From NCBI GenBank assembly GCA_030760725.1, contig JASWHV010000012.1:55087652-55151651 (forward strand): a stretch of 64,000 nucleotides of DNA, read 5' to 3'. This DNA comes from Neostapfia colusana. Taxonomy: Eukaryota > Streptophyta > Magnoliopsida > Poales > Poaceae. Position 1 is the stretch's first letter. Every line of letters starts with the position of its first letter. The position numbers and the translations under genes are program-made. Positions 13,201-26,400 of this stretch are shown here, one piece after another. The notes under the pieces were generated by a model that made no database searches, was not told the origin of the DNA, and saw nothing but the letters and a program-made list of their open reading frames with translations.

Positions 13201-16200
13201 AGATATTCAAAGTTGTACTAATTATCGAGGGATTAAGCTTATGAGTCATACTATGAAGCTTTGGGAAAGAGTGATTGAACACCGCCTGAGTAAAGTGACC
13301 AATGTCACTAAAAACCAGTTTGGTTTTGGAGGTCTACAATGGAGGCGATTTTCTTGCTTCGTCAGCTTATGGAGAGATATAGGGAGTAGAAAAAGGACTT
13401 GCATATGGTGTTCATTGACTTGGAGAAGGCGTACGATAAGATACCAAGGTTAGTCATGTGGTGGGCACTAGAGAAACATAAAGTGCCAACAAATTATATT
13501 ACCCTTATCAAGGATATATACAATAATGTTAGGACAAATGTGCGCGTAAGTGATAGTGAGACTGATGCATTTCCTATTACGGTAGGACTACATCAAGGAT
13601 CAGTTTTGAGCCCATACATCTTTTCCTTGGTGATGGATGAGGTGTCGAAGGATATACAAGGGGATATCACTTGGTGCATGCTCTTTGCCGATGATGTAGT
13701 GCTGGTAGATGAAACTAGGGATGGTGTTGATAAGAAATTAGAGTTATGGAGACAAATTTTAGAGTCCAAGGGGTTTAGACTTAATAGGATCAAGACCGAG
13801 TATATGAGGTGTGACTTTAGTGGTGTTGGTCGTGAAGAGGGAAATATTAGTCTACAAGGACAAATAGTACCTAGAAGGGACTCTTTCCGATACTTAGGAT
13901 CAATGTTACAAAGCAATGGCGATATTGATGAGTATGTTTGCCACAGGATCAAGGTAGGGTGGATGAAATGGCGACAAGCCTTTAGAATCCTATGCGATAT
14001 GAAGGTCCCACAAAAGTTAAAAAGGGAAGTTCTATAGGACGGTGATCAGACCCGCGATGTTTTATGGGGCGGAATGTTGGCCAACTAACGGCAACATGTC
14101 CAACAAATGAGTGTTGCAGAGATGCGCATGCTACGGTGGATGTCCGGGCACACGAGAAGAGACCGAATAAGGAATGAGGTGATTCGTGATAGGGTAGGGG
14201 TGGCGCCGATTGAAGAGAAGTTAGTCCAACATCGACTAAGGTGGTTTGGACATATCCAGCGAAGACCTCCAGAAGCACCGGTTAACAGTGGGATTTTAAG
14301 AGGTAGAGAAAATATTAGGAGGGGTAGAGGACGACCAAGGTTGACTTGGAAGGAGGCGGTAAAACGAGATTTGAGAGATTGGAATGTATCCAGAGACTTA
14401 GCTCATGATAGGACCGTATGGAAAGTAGCAATTCATGTGCTAGAATCTTAGTCTTGTTTTTTTCTTGTTATTCTGTGGGCTGGGCGGCCAGAACTGGGCC
14501 AAGTGGGCTGGTCAGCCCTGGCCCAGGCCGGGCCCCTCTCTAGAAGAAATCTGAGTTTAATCTTCTTAGAGATAGACTAAAATGTCCTTTTGTAATAGAT
14601 TAGGACTCTTGTAAGGGGGGGCTATATATACAAGCCAAAACACCCCAAATTGTGAGAGTTGAATAAAGAAATTTTCCTCCACTTTTCTGCCCTACCACCT
14701 CTCTCCCCTGCTGCAGCCGCCACCCCCTCTCATCTCTCCCAGGTCGGCGCCTCCCTCTCTCCAGCCGCCACCACCAGGAGGCTAAACCCTAGCTGCTGCC
14801 GCCCCTTTGATCTTCCTGTTCAGCGCCTCCACAGCTCAGGAACAGGCCGGTAGCTCTCCTCTCTCCCTGTTCTGATCGCCCAAATCAGAAGTATCTCTCC
14901 CTGCTTCTGTTCTGTCCAGGACAGAACCAGAAGCTTCTGTTTTTCTCCTGTTCTAGCCTCTGTTCTTGCTGTAGATTAATTCTGGTCTGTCTCCTTGGAG
15001 GGCAGATTGATCTGCTAGTTCAGATCTGATTATAAAGCAAGATCAGACGCTGTTTCAGCAGGAAACAGGACCGGAGTTGCAACAATCGTGGTATCAGAGC
15101 CGGTTTCAACCCTAGGCTGAATTCTGCAAGATGTCGTCTACACCTACAAGCAGCGGCAGCGTCATCAGCCATGGCACACCCTCACCGACAGCTCGTGAGG
15201 TGAACACCGGGACTGGGTTCGCCGTGCTCACCAAGACCAACTACGCGGAGTGGACTGTCATGATGAAGATCAAGCTGAAGGCACGGTTGCTTTGGAAGGC
15301 CGTGGAGGAGGGGAACATGAGCGAGCAGTAAGATATGATGGCGCTTGACATCTTGGTCAGCGCTGTCTTGCCGGAGATGATCACGACGATCGGAGAAAAG
15401 AGGACGGCGAAGGAGGCATAGGACACGATTGCCATCATGCGGGTCGGGGCCGACCGCGTGAGGAAGACAACAGCACAGCAACTCCGGAAGGAGTTCAAAG
15501 ACGATGTCTTCAAGGATGGCGAAAGCGTGGAGGACTTCTCCCTCCGCCTGAGCAGCATTGCTATCACGGCTTGCGTCGCTAGGGGAGGAGATAGAAGAGA
15601 GGGCCGTGGAGAAGCTCCTGCGAAGCGTTCCAGAACGCTTCCAACAGATCGTGGTGGCGATCACGACACTGTTGGACGTGTCGACCCTCACCTTGTCGGA
15701 GGTGACGGGGCGTCTCAGGGCGGCTGGGAACGCCTTCGACTCGACGCAACGGAAGGGAGGAGTACACAACGGCTAGCTGTACCTCACTCGGGAGGAGTGG
15801 GAGGCACAACGGAAGGAGGAGCGGTCTACCCAGTCCGCAGGTTCTTCTAAGAGGAGCGGCCGAAAGGGCCCGCCCAAGAAGAACGGAGGCAAGAAGGGAG
15901 GTTCCGGGAAGGATATTCCGCGGGACCAGTGCAGGAAGTGCGGGAAGAAGGGCCACTGGGCCAGGGAGTGTCGGTCAAAGCCTAAGGAGGAGCCGCAGCA
16001 GCAGACTTTCGTGGCAAAGGCGGAGGAGGAGGGCGCCTTGTTTATGACAAGGGTGGCCTCAGTACAGGAGGAGCCTGTACAGGAACGTCCTATGCGCCCA
16101 CTGGAGATAGTGGAGGGACGTGTCTTCGCTCACCGCAGCAACGACGATGACTTTGACGACACTCGTTGGTACCTCGACACGGGCGCGGCCAACCACATGA

Positions 16201-19200
16201 CGGGTTCGCGCGCCGTCTTCTCCGAGCTCGATGAAAACGTCGTCGGAACCATCAAGTTCGGCGATAATTCCGTCATGCGTATCCAGGGGAAGGGTACGGT
16301 CCTATTCGCCGCCAAGACTGGTGAGCACAGGAGGCTCACCGGCGTCTACCTCATTCCACGCCTCACCACCAACCTCATCAGCGTCGACCAACTGGATGAG
16401 GATGGCTACAACATCACGGTGCAAGGAGTGATGCACATACGGGATGAGCAGCTGCGTCTCCTCACACGAGTTCAGCGCGATGACAGCAAGCTGTACTCCG
16501 TCAGGCTCAACATCACACGTCCGGTTTGCCTAACTGCGAGGCGTGATGATGTTGCGTGGCGTTGGCACGAACGCTACGGACACGTTGACTTCCAGACGCT
16601 TCGGAAGTTGGCACGAGAGGAGATGGTGCTCGGGCTTCCGCAAATTGATCATGTCGATCAACTGTGCGAAGCTTGCTTGGTCGGGAAGCAGGGGCGCTCC
16701 AGCTTCCCCAAGCAAGCTCGGCGGCGCGCGAAGGGCACACTCGACCTTGTCCATGGCGACATCTGTGGGCCTATCACGCCGACGACTCCAGGCGGCAAGA
16801 AGATGTTCTTGTTGCTAGTGGATGACATGAGCCGCTATATGTGGCTCTATCTTCTAGCAACCAGGACAAGGCAACAACAACAACAACAACCAAGCCTTTA
16901 TCTCAAGCATGTTGGGGTCAGCTAGACATGAAACTCAATATCAATGAAGTAAAAGAGAGGAAGAGATATAAGAACAAGGAAAAAAGAAAAAAAAATAAAA
17001 AAAAGAAGAAAGAAAAAGAAAAAAAGAGAAAAGAAAAAATAAAAAAGAAAAAAGGAAAAAAGAACAAGGCGCCCGACTTAATTCAACAATTCAAGGCGAC
17101 AGCTGAATTAGAGTCTGGGAGGAGAATGAAGCTACTCCGTACTGATCGCGGAGGGGAGTTCACCTCACATTCGGCGAGTACTGCGCTCAGCACGGAGTAC
17201 AACGTCAGCTCACAGCCCCGTATAAGCCGCAGCAAAACGGGGTTGTGGAGCGGCGCACCCAGACGGTGGTCGGCATGGCGAGGAGCATGTTGAAGGCGAA
17301 GGGTATGCCCGGGATATTTTGTGGTGAGACAGTTATCACGACTGTCTATATCTTGAATCGATCCCCTACCCGCGACCTCGACGGGAAGACGCCATATGAA
17401 GCTTGGCATGGAGAGCGACCAACCGTCAATTATTTCCGAACTTTTGGGTGTGTGGGGCATGTTAAGAACACGCGCCCCCACCTGAAAAAGTTGGAAGACC
17501 GGAGTACTCCGATGATTTTTCTTGGCTATGCTGCAGGGACGAAGGGCTATCGGATGTATAATCTGGCTGATGGGCGCACACACATATCACGTGACGTGAT
17601 ATTCGATGAGGCAGTCAAGTGGGACTGGGGAGAAGGAGCAGGAGAAGAGGACTACACCACCTTCTACGTTGACTCCTTAGGTCCAACAGGTGCTGGACCT
17701 GCTGTTTCAGCACCCGGAGAGGTGCTGCAGAGCCCGGAGGGGCCGAACAGCACCCCTGCAGTGCCCAGGAGGGGCACAGAAGGGTCTGTACAGACCCTAG
17801 GAGTTCCTGCGCCAGCCTCCAGACCTGCTGGAGAGAGTCCAACACCTGTAGCGTCGCCCCAAGGGCCCCTGCAGGGGCTGTCCAGCGCAAATCAGGGCTG
17901 GGACAGTCCTGCACGGGGGTCAGCCGCAGTGGGGGGGGGGGGGTTCCGGACTTGAAGATTCCAGCACCTTCGTCACGCCCCGGAATCCTCCACGGCCCAT
18001 CTGCTTCGCCACACCGCTGTAGGACCCCGACAGCAATGTTGTCGACGCCTACTACGACGACGGCGCGAAACTACGGTTCCGCACGATGCGCAACATACTC
18101 GGAGCCCTCACCCCTCCTGGTCGGGCTGAGCGCCCACCAAGCTTGGAGGAGGGGGAGCTTATGTTCACCACCGCAGAGGAGCCCACGTCCTTTGTCGATG
18201 CTGAGGAACACCCGTGCTGGAGACGGGCCATGCTCGAGGAGATGGAGTCCATAGAAGAAAACAAGACTTGGCAACTTGTTGATCTTCCTGCAGGACACAA
18301 GCCCATTGGCCTCAAATGGGTGTTTAAGGTGAAGAAGGACGAGCATGGGGAGGTGGTGAAGCACAAGGCTCGATTGGTGGCAAAAGGCTATGTCCAACGG
18401 CAAGGAATAAATTTTGACGAGGTATTTGCTCCTGTAGCTCGTCTCGAATCTGTTCGCTTGCTCCTTGTAGTTGCTGCACACAAGGGGTGGGAGGTACACC
18501 ACATGGACGTGAAGAGCGCCTTCCTAAACGACGACTTGATGGAGGAGGTGTACGTCTCCCAACCCGTTGGCTTCATCATCGACGGAACCGAACACAAGGT
18601 GTATTGGCTCAAGAAAGCTTTATATGGACTTCGTCAGGCGCCCAGGGCCTGGAATGCCAAGCTCAACGATAGCTTGCTATCGCTTGGTTTCCAGAAGAGT
18701 ACGAGCGAGCACAAGATCTATTTCCGTGGAGCTAAAGATGAGAAGCTCATCGTTGGCGTGTACGTCGACGATCTTGTGATCACAGTAGGAGGCGACCTCA
18801 AGAAGTTCAAGGGGGAGATGATGAAGAGGTTCAAGATGAGCGACTTGGGTCTCTTATCATATTATCTTGGCCTGGAGGTGCGGCAAACTGATGCAGGGAT
18901 AAGCGTTGGGCAGGCGGCCTACGCTTCCAAACTTGTCTCTAAAGCTGGCCTGGAAGGATGCAATCTCTGTGTATTCCCCATGGAGCAAGGCCTCAAGCTT
19001 TGCAAGACAAGTGATAGCTCGTTGGTGCATGCAACGGACTATAGGAGCTTGGTTGGAGGGCTGCGATACTTGGTGAACACACGTCCTGATCTTGCCTACT
19101 CGGTCGGGTACGTGAGTCGGTTTCTGGAGGAGCCCAAGGAGGATCATTTTGCTGCAGTCAAACGCATTGTATGCTACATAGCGGGTACAATCAACTATGG

Positions 19201-20381
19201 AGTCTTCTATGCAAGAGGAGGAGACATGGAGCTTATTGGGTACTCGGATAGTGACTATGCGGGAGACGTGGAGGACCGCAAGAGCACAAGCGGGGTGCTG
19301 TTTTGTCTTGGAAACAACCCCGTTTCATGGCAGTCCTGCAAGCAGAAGGTGGTGGCCTTGTCCTCATGTGAAGCAGAGTATATCGCAGCAGCTCAAGGGG
19401 CATGTCAAGGTGTATGGATGGCACGGCTGATGGATGACTTAGCTGAAAAATTGAAGGCGCCGGTGCTGCGGGTTGATAACAAGTCAGCTATAGACTTGAG
19501 CAAGAACCCGGTACACCATGACAGGAGCAAACACATCGACGTCAAGTACCACTACATACGGGAGTGTGTGGACAATGGTACTATTGTGCTTGAGCAAATC
19601 TCCACTCAAGACCAGATGGCGGACATCTTGACCAAGGCTCTTGGAAGACAGAAGTTCATGGAGATGAGGAGAAGGATTGGGATCCTAGACGTGGGCCAGT
19701 GTTAGGATCAGGAGGAGAATGTGGGCTGATCTGCCCCTGGCCCAGGGCGGCCAAAACTGGGCCAAGTGGGCTGGTCAGCCCTGGCCTAGGCCGGGCCCCT
19801 TTCTAGAAGAAATCTGAGTTTAATCTTCTTAGAGATAGACTAAAAGATCCTTTTGTAATAGATTAGGACTCTTGTAAGGGGGGCTATATATACAAGCCAA
19901 AACACCCCAAATTATGAGAGAGTTGAATAAAGAAATTTTCCTCTACTTTTCTGCCCTAGCCGCCTCTCTCCCCTGCTGCAGCCGCCACCCCCTCTCATCT
20001 CTCCCAGGTCGGTGCCTCCCTCTCTCCAGCCGCCACCACCAGGAGGCTAAACCCTAGCTGCTGCCGCCCCCTTGATCTCCCTGTTCAGCGCCTCCACAGC
20101 TCAGGAACAGGCCGGCAGCTCTCCTCTCTCCCTGTCTCGCCCAGATCAGAAGTATCTCTCTCCCTGCTTCTGTTCTGTCCAGGACAGAACCAGAAGCTTC
20201 TGTTTTTCTTCTGTTCTAGCCTCTGTTCTTGCTGTAGATTAATTTTGGTCTGTCTCCTTGGAGGGCAGATTGATCTGCTAGTTCAGATCTGATTCTAAAG
20301 CAAGATCAGACGCTGTTTCAGCAGGAAACAGGACCGGAGTTGCAACATATTCTTATATCTCTTTCCTCTCTTCTACTTCAT

Positions 20382-20441
<60 letters not shown>

Positions 20442-23400
20442 GGCATACCCAGTGCTGAAAGCTCCCACACGTTGTGGGGTCTGGGGAAGGGAATTTCTAG
20501 GCAGCCTTCCCCTTGCTTATTTTGCAAGGAGGCTGATTCGAACCCAGGACCTCCAGGACACAAGTGGAGAGACTCTACCACTGCGCCAGGCCTGCCCTTC
20601 CATATATATATATATATAAATATAATTATTGGGTTTCATGTCTAGCCGACCCCAACATACTTGGGATAAAGGTTTGGATGTTGTTGTTGTAGTTTGAAGT
20701 ATTGTGAATTGTCTATGTCAAATGGTAATGTAGATGATATCATGCTCAATACACTGAAATAGTTCTCCAGATGCTTATTCAAATGTGGTACATTGAAATA
20801 ATACCAGATAATCCTGCAACCAGAAGTCTGCATAGTGCATATTACGTAGGCTGTTGTGCTACTCATAGTCATAGGCTTGATGTGGTATTATTTATAAGAT
20901 ATATCGTGTAATCTGGTTATGTTCCATTAAAGCTGTTATGCTCTCCTCCAGTGAAACGGTCTGAAAAGCTGTTGCAGAATTCTAGTAGAAAGTAGAAGAG
21001 ATAAGTACATGAACAAGCAAGTTATACCTGATAACAGAAACATGATATAAGGAATGTTGTTGAACTTATGTTTTTCACACGCTTAATCGAGCTACAAAGT
21101 CATAAAGAAGTCCATATTCTATATTGCCAGTCAATTGAGATCTAGATTCATTTGTCTGTGGATGTATAACAAGTTTGAATAACTTTAGAATTGTTAGAAC
21201 AGGGTCATTTTGGATATACATATCTGATGGTAACATCTAATTAATGCAGTTAGTGAGGCTGTGATCCTAAGCACATTATCTTATCAGGAGGCCTGGGAAA
21301 TGGTAATTTGTCTACTTTCTGGGCATCTTCCAATAGTATCATTGTTTTGCATGTATGATTAATAGTTCAACGAAAGGAGACGGCTGGTGTAAGTGTGTAA
21401 GCTACTACCTCCGTTTCAAAATAACTGTAGTCTTAACTATGTATCTGGACAAACTCTTTCCCAGATACATACCCAAAACTCTTAATAGTTTTGAAACGAA
21501 GGTAGTACGTTTTGTCACCAATTTACAATGCTCCACCAGCCTAAACTAAAAGCTTCCATGGAGCTATTTTCTCCTGTTTACTGCTCAGCATAGTAATCAT
21601 GGGAGGAATTTGTGCTCAAATCACTTTTACATGTGATACTACTTGATCTCTTTCTTGTTTCAGTATTTTACACTAAACTGATTATTTTTTTGCGTGCAGT
21701 CATATTTTGGGGCAAATGTCTTGCATCCACGTACAATCATACCAGTGATGAAATATAATATCCCCATCATTATAAGGAACATTTTCAACCTTTCTGCCCC
21801 AGGAACTGTGATCTGTCAGCAGCCCGCAAATGATAATGGTGATCTGAAGGCTTGTGTCAAAGCATTTGCAACTATAGATAAATTGGCTCTTGTTAACGTT
21901 GAAGGGTGAGTCTGTAGACCATAACTATCATAGCATGCTGTCTGTAATGATTTTTTGCCTTTTTTCTACTGTTAAAGTACATTTAATCTACTAATACTTG
22001 CTGAGCATGAATACCAACTTATCATGATGTTAAGCGCAGACCATGTACAGTTAGTATAGGATAGCAGATGGACCACGAAGCAGATACTCAGAAATGCATA
22101 AATTGTTTAACTGAGCTACTTATCATTCCTTAACAAGCCTTAATATTTTATCAGGACGGGTATGGCTGGTGTTCCAGGCACAGCAAGTGCCATATTTGGT
22201 GTCGTGAAGGATGTTGGTGCAAACGTTGTTATGATATCCCAGGTATATGTTGTGTTGTTATTTCTTGATCTATGATCTATGTAGTATGAACCTTCTTCCT
22301 GACCGCGATACATGTGCAGGCTAGCAGCGAACACTCTGTATGTTTTGCTGTTCCAGAAAAGGAAGTTGCATCAGTATCCGCAGCATTGCAGGTTAGGTTC
22401 CGTGAAGCATTGGCAGCAGGGAGGCTATCTAAGGTATATTCATGACTCATTATGTCTGTTTGTTCGGTTGTTGCACTATGTTTAACTTTCTAATATTTCT
22501 TAGGTGATTACTGAAATTTTGTAATAACCATATGATGTTTATACTTCTTGGTTGTTATATTTTTTGGATCTTTAAAAGACTTTGCCTTGAGAAAATTCAG
22601 AGTCCTTTGATCAACACACATGGGCTGCATCAATTCTAATGAAGCTCGCAGGTTTTCGTATGTTAATACCATTTCTGATGCTTAAAATGTCAATGTGCAA
22701 AGGTGTATTGATAGAGCTGACTCTCAGGAAACATGGTAATTGGGGTTAATATTTTATCGGAGATGGTATACACGACGCTTAACTTGACAGTGCAGCTTTG
22801 CAAATTATATTTTATGACCTTTTCTGTAGTGAGTCATCATGGGAACTCCCATATTGTAAAAAACTAAAGCGATACCAGATTGCTAGAAGTACCAGACAGT
22901 TTTACCTCCTCTTAATATAATGGCATGCAACCCCCCTGTGCCTTGAAAAAGAGAAGATAACTAGAAGAAAACTTTTTGGGGAGCAGGACAGCTATATGTG
23001 AGGAGGGAGATGTCAGATTCGATGGTTTGGTGGTACCTAAGAAAGACAATTTTTGCTATTTAGAATGATGGAGATATTGATCAAGATGTTAGTCATAGGA
23101 TTAAAGCCAGATGGTTGAAGTGACGCCAAGCTTCTAGTGTCCTATGTGACAGTAGGGTGTCACAAAAGTCAAAAGGTGGATTCTATAGGACCGCTGTCTG
23201 ACCTGCCATGTTATATGGAGCGGAATGTTAGCGTACTGAAAGATGACATCCAAGAGATAAGCGTAGTAGAGATGGGTATGCCACACTGACTTATGGCCAC
23301 ACAAGAAGAGATCATGTCGGAAACGATGACATGCGAGAGATTAGGGGTGCCACCAATCGAGGTGAAACTTGTGCAACATCAACAACAACAACCAAACCTT

Positions 23401-26400
23401 TATCCCAAGCCTGTTGGGGTCGGCTAGACATGAAACCCAATATCAATGAAGTAAAAGAGAGGAAGAGATATAAGAACAAGGAAAAAAGAAAAAAAGGAAA
23501 AAAAAGAAAAAAAGAAAAAAATAAAAAAGGAAAAGAGAAAAGAGAAAATAAAAAAGAAAAAGAAAGAGAGCAAAGAAAAAAGAAAAAAGAAAGAAAAAAA
23601 ACAAGACCACGATTCTGGCACATGAATTGTTACTTTCCATGCGGTCCTATCATGAGCTAAGTCTCTGGATACATTTCAATCTCTCAAATCTCGTTTGACC
23701 GCCTCCTCCCAGGTCAACCTTGGTCGTCCTCTACCCCTCCTAATATTTTCTCTACCTCTTAAAATCCCACTGTTAACCGGTGCTTCTGGAGGTCTCCGTT
23801 GGATATGTCCAAACCACCTAAGTCGATGTTGGACTAACTTCTCTTCAATCGGCGCCACCCCTACCTTATCACGAATCGCCTCATTCCTTATTCGGTCTCT
23901 TCTCGTGTGCCCGCACATCCACCGTAGCATGTGCAAACACTCATTTGTTGGACATGTTACCGTTTAATTGGCCAACATTCCGCCCCATAGAGCATCGCGG
24001 GTCTGATCACCATCCTATAGAACTTCCCTTTTCGCTTTTGTGGGACTTTCCTATCACATAGGATTCCAGAGGCTTGTCGCCATTTCATCCACCCTATCTT
24101 GATCCTGTGGCAAACATCCTCATCAATATCGCCATTGCTTTGTAACATTGATCCTAAGTATCGGAAAGAGTCCCTTCTAGGTACTATTTGTCCTTGTAGA
24201 CTAACATTTCCCTCTTCACGACCAACACCACTAAAGTCACACCTCATATACTCGGTTTTGGTCCTACTAAGTCTAAACCTCTTGAACTCTAAGGTTTGTC
24301 TCCATAACTCTAATTTCTTATCAACACCATCTCTAGTTTCATCTACCAGCACTACATCATCAGCAAAGAGCATGCACCAAGAGATATCCCCTTGTATATC
24401 CTTCGACACCTCATCCATCACCAAGGAAAAGATGTATGGGCTCAAAGCTGATCCTTGATGTAGTCCTACCGTGATAGGAAATGCATCAGTCTCACTATCA
24501 CTTACGCGCACACTTGTCCTAACATTATTGTACATATCCTTGATAAGGGTAATGTACTTTGTTCGCACTTTATGTTTCTCTAGTGCCCACCATATGACTG
24601 ACCTTGGTATCTTGTCGTACGCCTTCTCCAAGTCGATGAACACCATATGCAAGTCCTTCTTCTGCTCCCTATATCTCTCCATAAGCTGACGAAGTAAGAA
24701 AATCGACTCCATTGTCGACCTCACAGGCATAAAACTAAACTGGTTTTTAGTGACATTAGTCACTTTCCTCAGGCGGTGTTCAATCACTCTCTCCCAAAGC
24801 TTCATAGTATGACTCATAAGCTTAATACCTCGATAATTAGTACAACTTTGAATATCTCCTTTATTTTTGAAGATAGGTACTAATGTACTTTTCCTCCATT
24901 CTTCAGGCATCTTGTTTGACCGAAAAATGTGGTTGAATAGCTTTGTGACCCATACTATTGCCACGTCCCCAAGACATCTCCACACCTCAATAGGGACATC
25001 GTCAGGGCCGAGGGCCTTTCCTCCTTTCATCCTTTTTAAGGCCTCCTTAACCTCAAACTCTTGTATCCTCCGCACGAACCGTCTGTTGGAGTCATCAAAG
25101 GAGTCATCCAACACAACCATAGTGCTCCCATTCCCATCATTGAATAGCCCATTAAAGTAATCCCGCCATCTATTCTTAATCTCTTCATCCTTCACTAGAA
25201 TGCGGTCAGTCTCATCTTTGATGCATTTAACTTGATTGAGATCCCTCATCTTTCTCTCGCGGATTTTTGCTACCTTGTATATGTCATTTTCACCTTCTTT
25301 TGTCTCTAGTCTCTCATATAACTTATCATAGGCCTGTCCTCTTGCCTTACTCACAACCCGCTTTGCATTCTTCTTAGTCTCTTTATACTTAAGCATGTTG
25401 CTTGCGCTTCTATCATTATGCCAACTCTTGTAACACTCCTTCTTCTTCTTAATGGCCTTTTGTACATCCTCATTCCACCACCAAGTGTCTTTATCTATAA
25501 GTTTCTTTCCCTTTGTCACACCGAACACCTCACTAGCTACCTTCCTAATGCAAGTTGCCATCTTCATCCACATACTATCTGCATCTCCATTTTCTGCCCA
25601 GGGTCCTTCTGTGATCACCCTATTTTTAAAGGATTCTTGTGATTCTCCCTTCAACTTCCACCACTTTGTTCTTGTGATTTTGACACCTTTGTCCCGCAAA
25701 GAACATGTATGGAAGCGAAAGTCAGCTACCACAAGCTTATGTTGTGTCACAACACACTCCCCCGGGATCACCTTACAATCTAGACACTCCCGTCTATCCT
25801 TTCTCCTAGTGAGGACAAAGTCAATCTGGCTAGAGTGTTGGGCACTACTAAAGGTCACTAGGTGAGATTGCCTCTTCCTAAAGAGGGTGTTAGCTATCAA
25901 CAGATCATAGGCTACGGCAAAGTCTAGGATGTCCTTACCCTCTTGATTTCTATCGCCGCATCCAAAACCTCCATGTACTCCTTCAAATCCTAGGTTAGTT
26001 GCACCCACATGTCCATTGAGATCTCCCCCTATGAGGAGTTTCTTGGTTATCGGTACACTACTAACCATATCCTCCAAGTCCTCCCAAAATTGCCTCTTAG
26101 CACTCATGTTGAGCCCAACTTGTGGGGCATAAGCACTAATGACGTTCAAGACAATGTCCCCAATTACTATCTTGATTAAGATGATCCTATCCCCTCGTCT
26201 TCGAACATCCACTACTCCATCCTTAAGACTCTTATCTATTAGAACACCTACGCCATTCCTAGTCCCAGCCGAACCAGAATACCAAAGCTTGAAACCGGTA
26301 GCTTGAAACCGGTATTCTCGACTTCTCTCGCCTTTTGACCCGCCCATCTAGTCTCTTGTACACAAAGGATATTTACTCGTCTCCTAATGACAACATCTAC

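Larger units (their letters stand above)
14474..20347 (+). mobile_element. copia-1: complete Ty1/copia LTR retrotransposon
   Basis: Two LTRs (14474-15084 and 19720-20347), both starting TGTGGGCTG and ending GGAGTTGCAACA, flank a gag-pol region. The target duplication TATTC is exact (14469-14473 and 20348-20352). A primer binding site matching initiator methionine tRNA follows the 5' LTR, and a purine-rich AGGAGGAGAA precedes the 3' LTR. About a dozen substitutions separate the LTRs by eye over some 600 bases, so the insertion is fairly recent. It sits in the 3' tail of LINE A, in sense with AK-HSDH. Confidence 0.93.
10279..20689 (+). mobile_element. LINE A, full-length RTE-type LINE with nested insertions
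   Basis: The 5' end (TGTAATGACATAGCCGG) and the 3' tail (CCCAACATACTTGGGATAAAG followed by GTT repeats) are both present, and a 16-bp duplication flanks the unit. The body is one ORF region with an apurinic-type endonuclease and then a reverse transcriptase, without a separate gag-like ORF, as in the RTE clade. Later insertions are a hAT-like element (10557-11521), a copia retrotransposon (14474-20347) and a SINE (20441-20601). It lies in sense orientation in intron 6 of AK-HSDH. Confidence 0.9.

Noticed and set aside
20378..20581. Frame with a long Ile-Tyr repeat
   Set aside because: It is the (TA)n microsatellite read through into a SINE, not a protein.
20441..20601. Possible tRNA gene because of A and B boxes
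   Set aside because: There is no cloverleaf beyond the B box, and the body and tail are those of a SINE inserted in a LINE tail. The same holds for the SINE at 34904-35064.
23312..23660. Phe/Ser-rich and Lys/Glu-rich frames
   Set aside because: They are the A-rich (T-rich) 3' untranslated region of LINE B in different frames. Similar artefacts are at 16841-17100 and 33627-33881.
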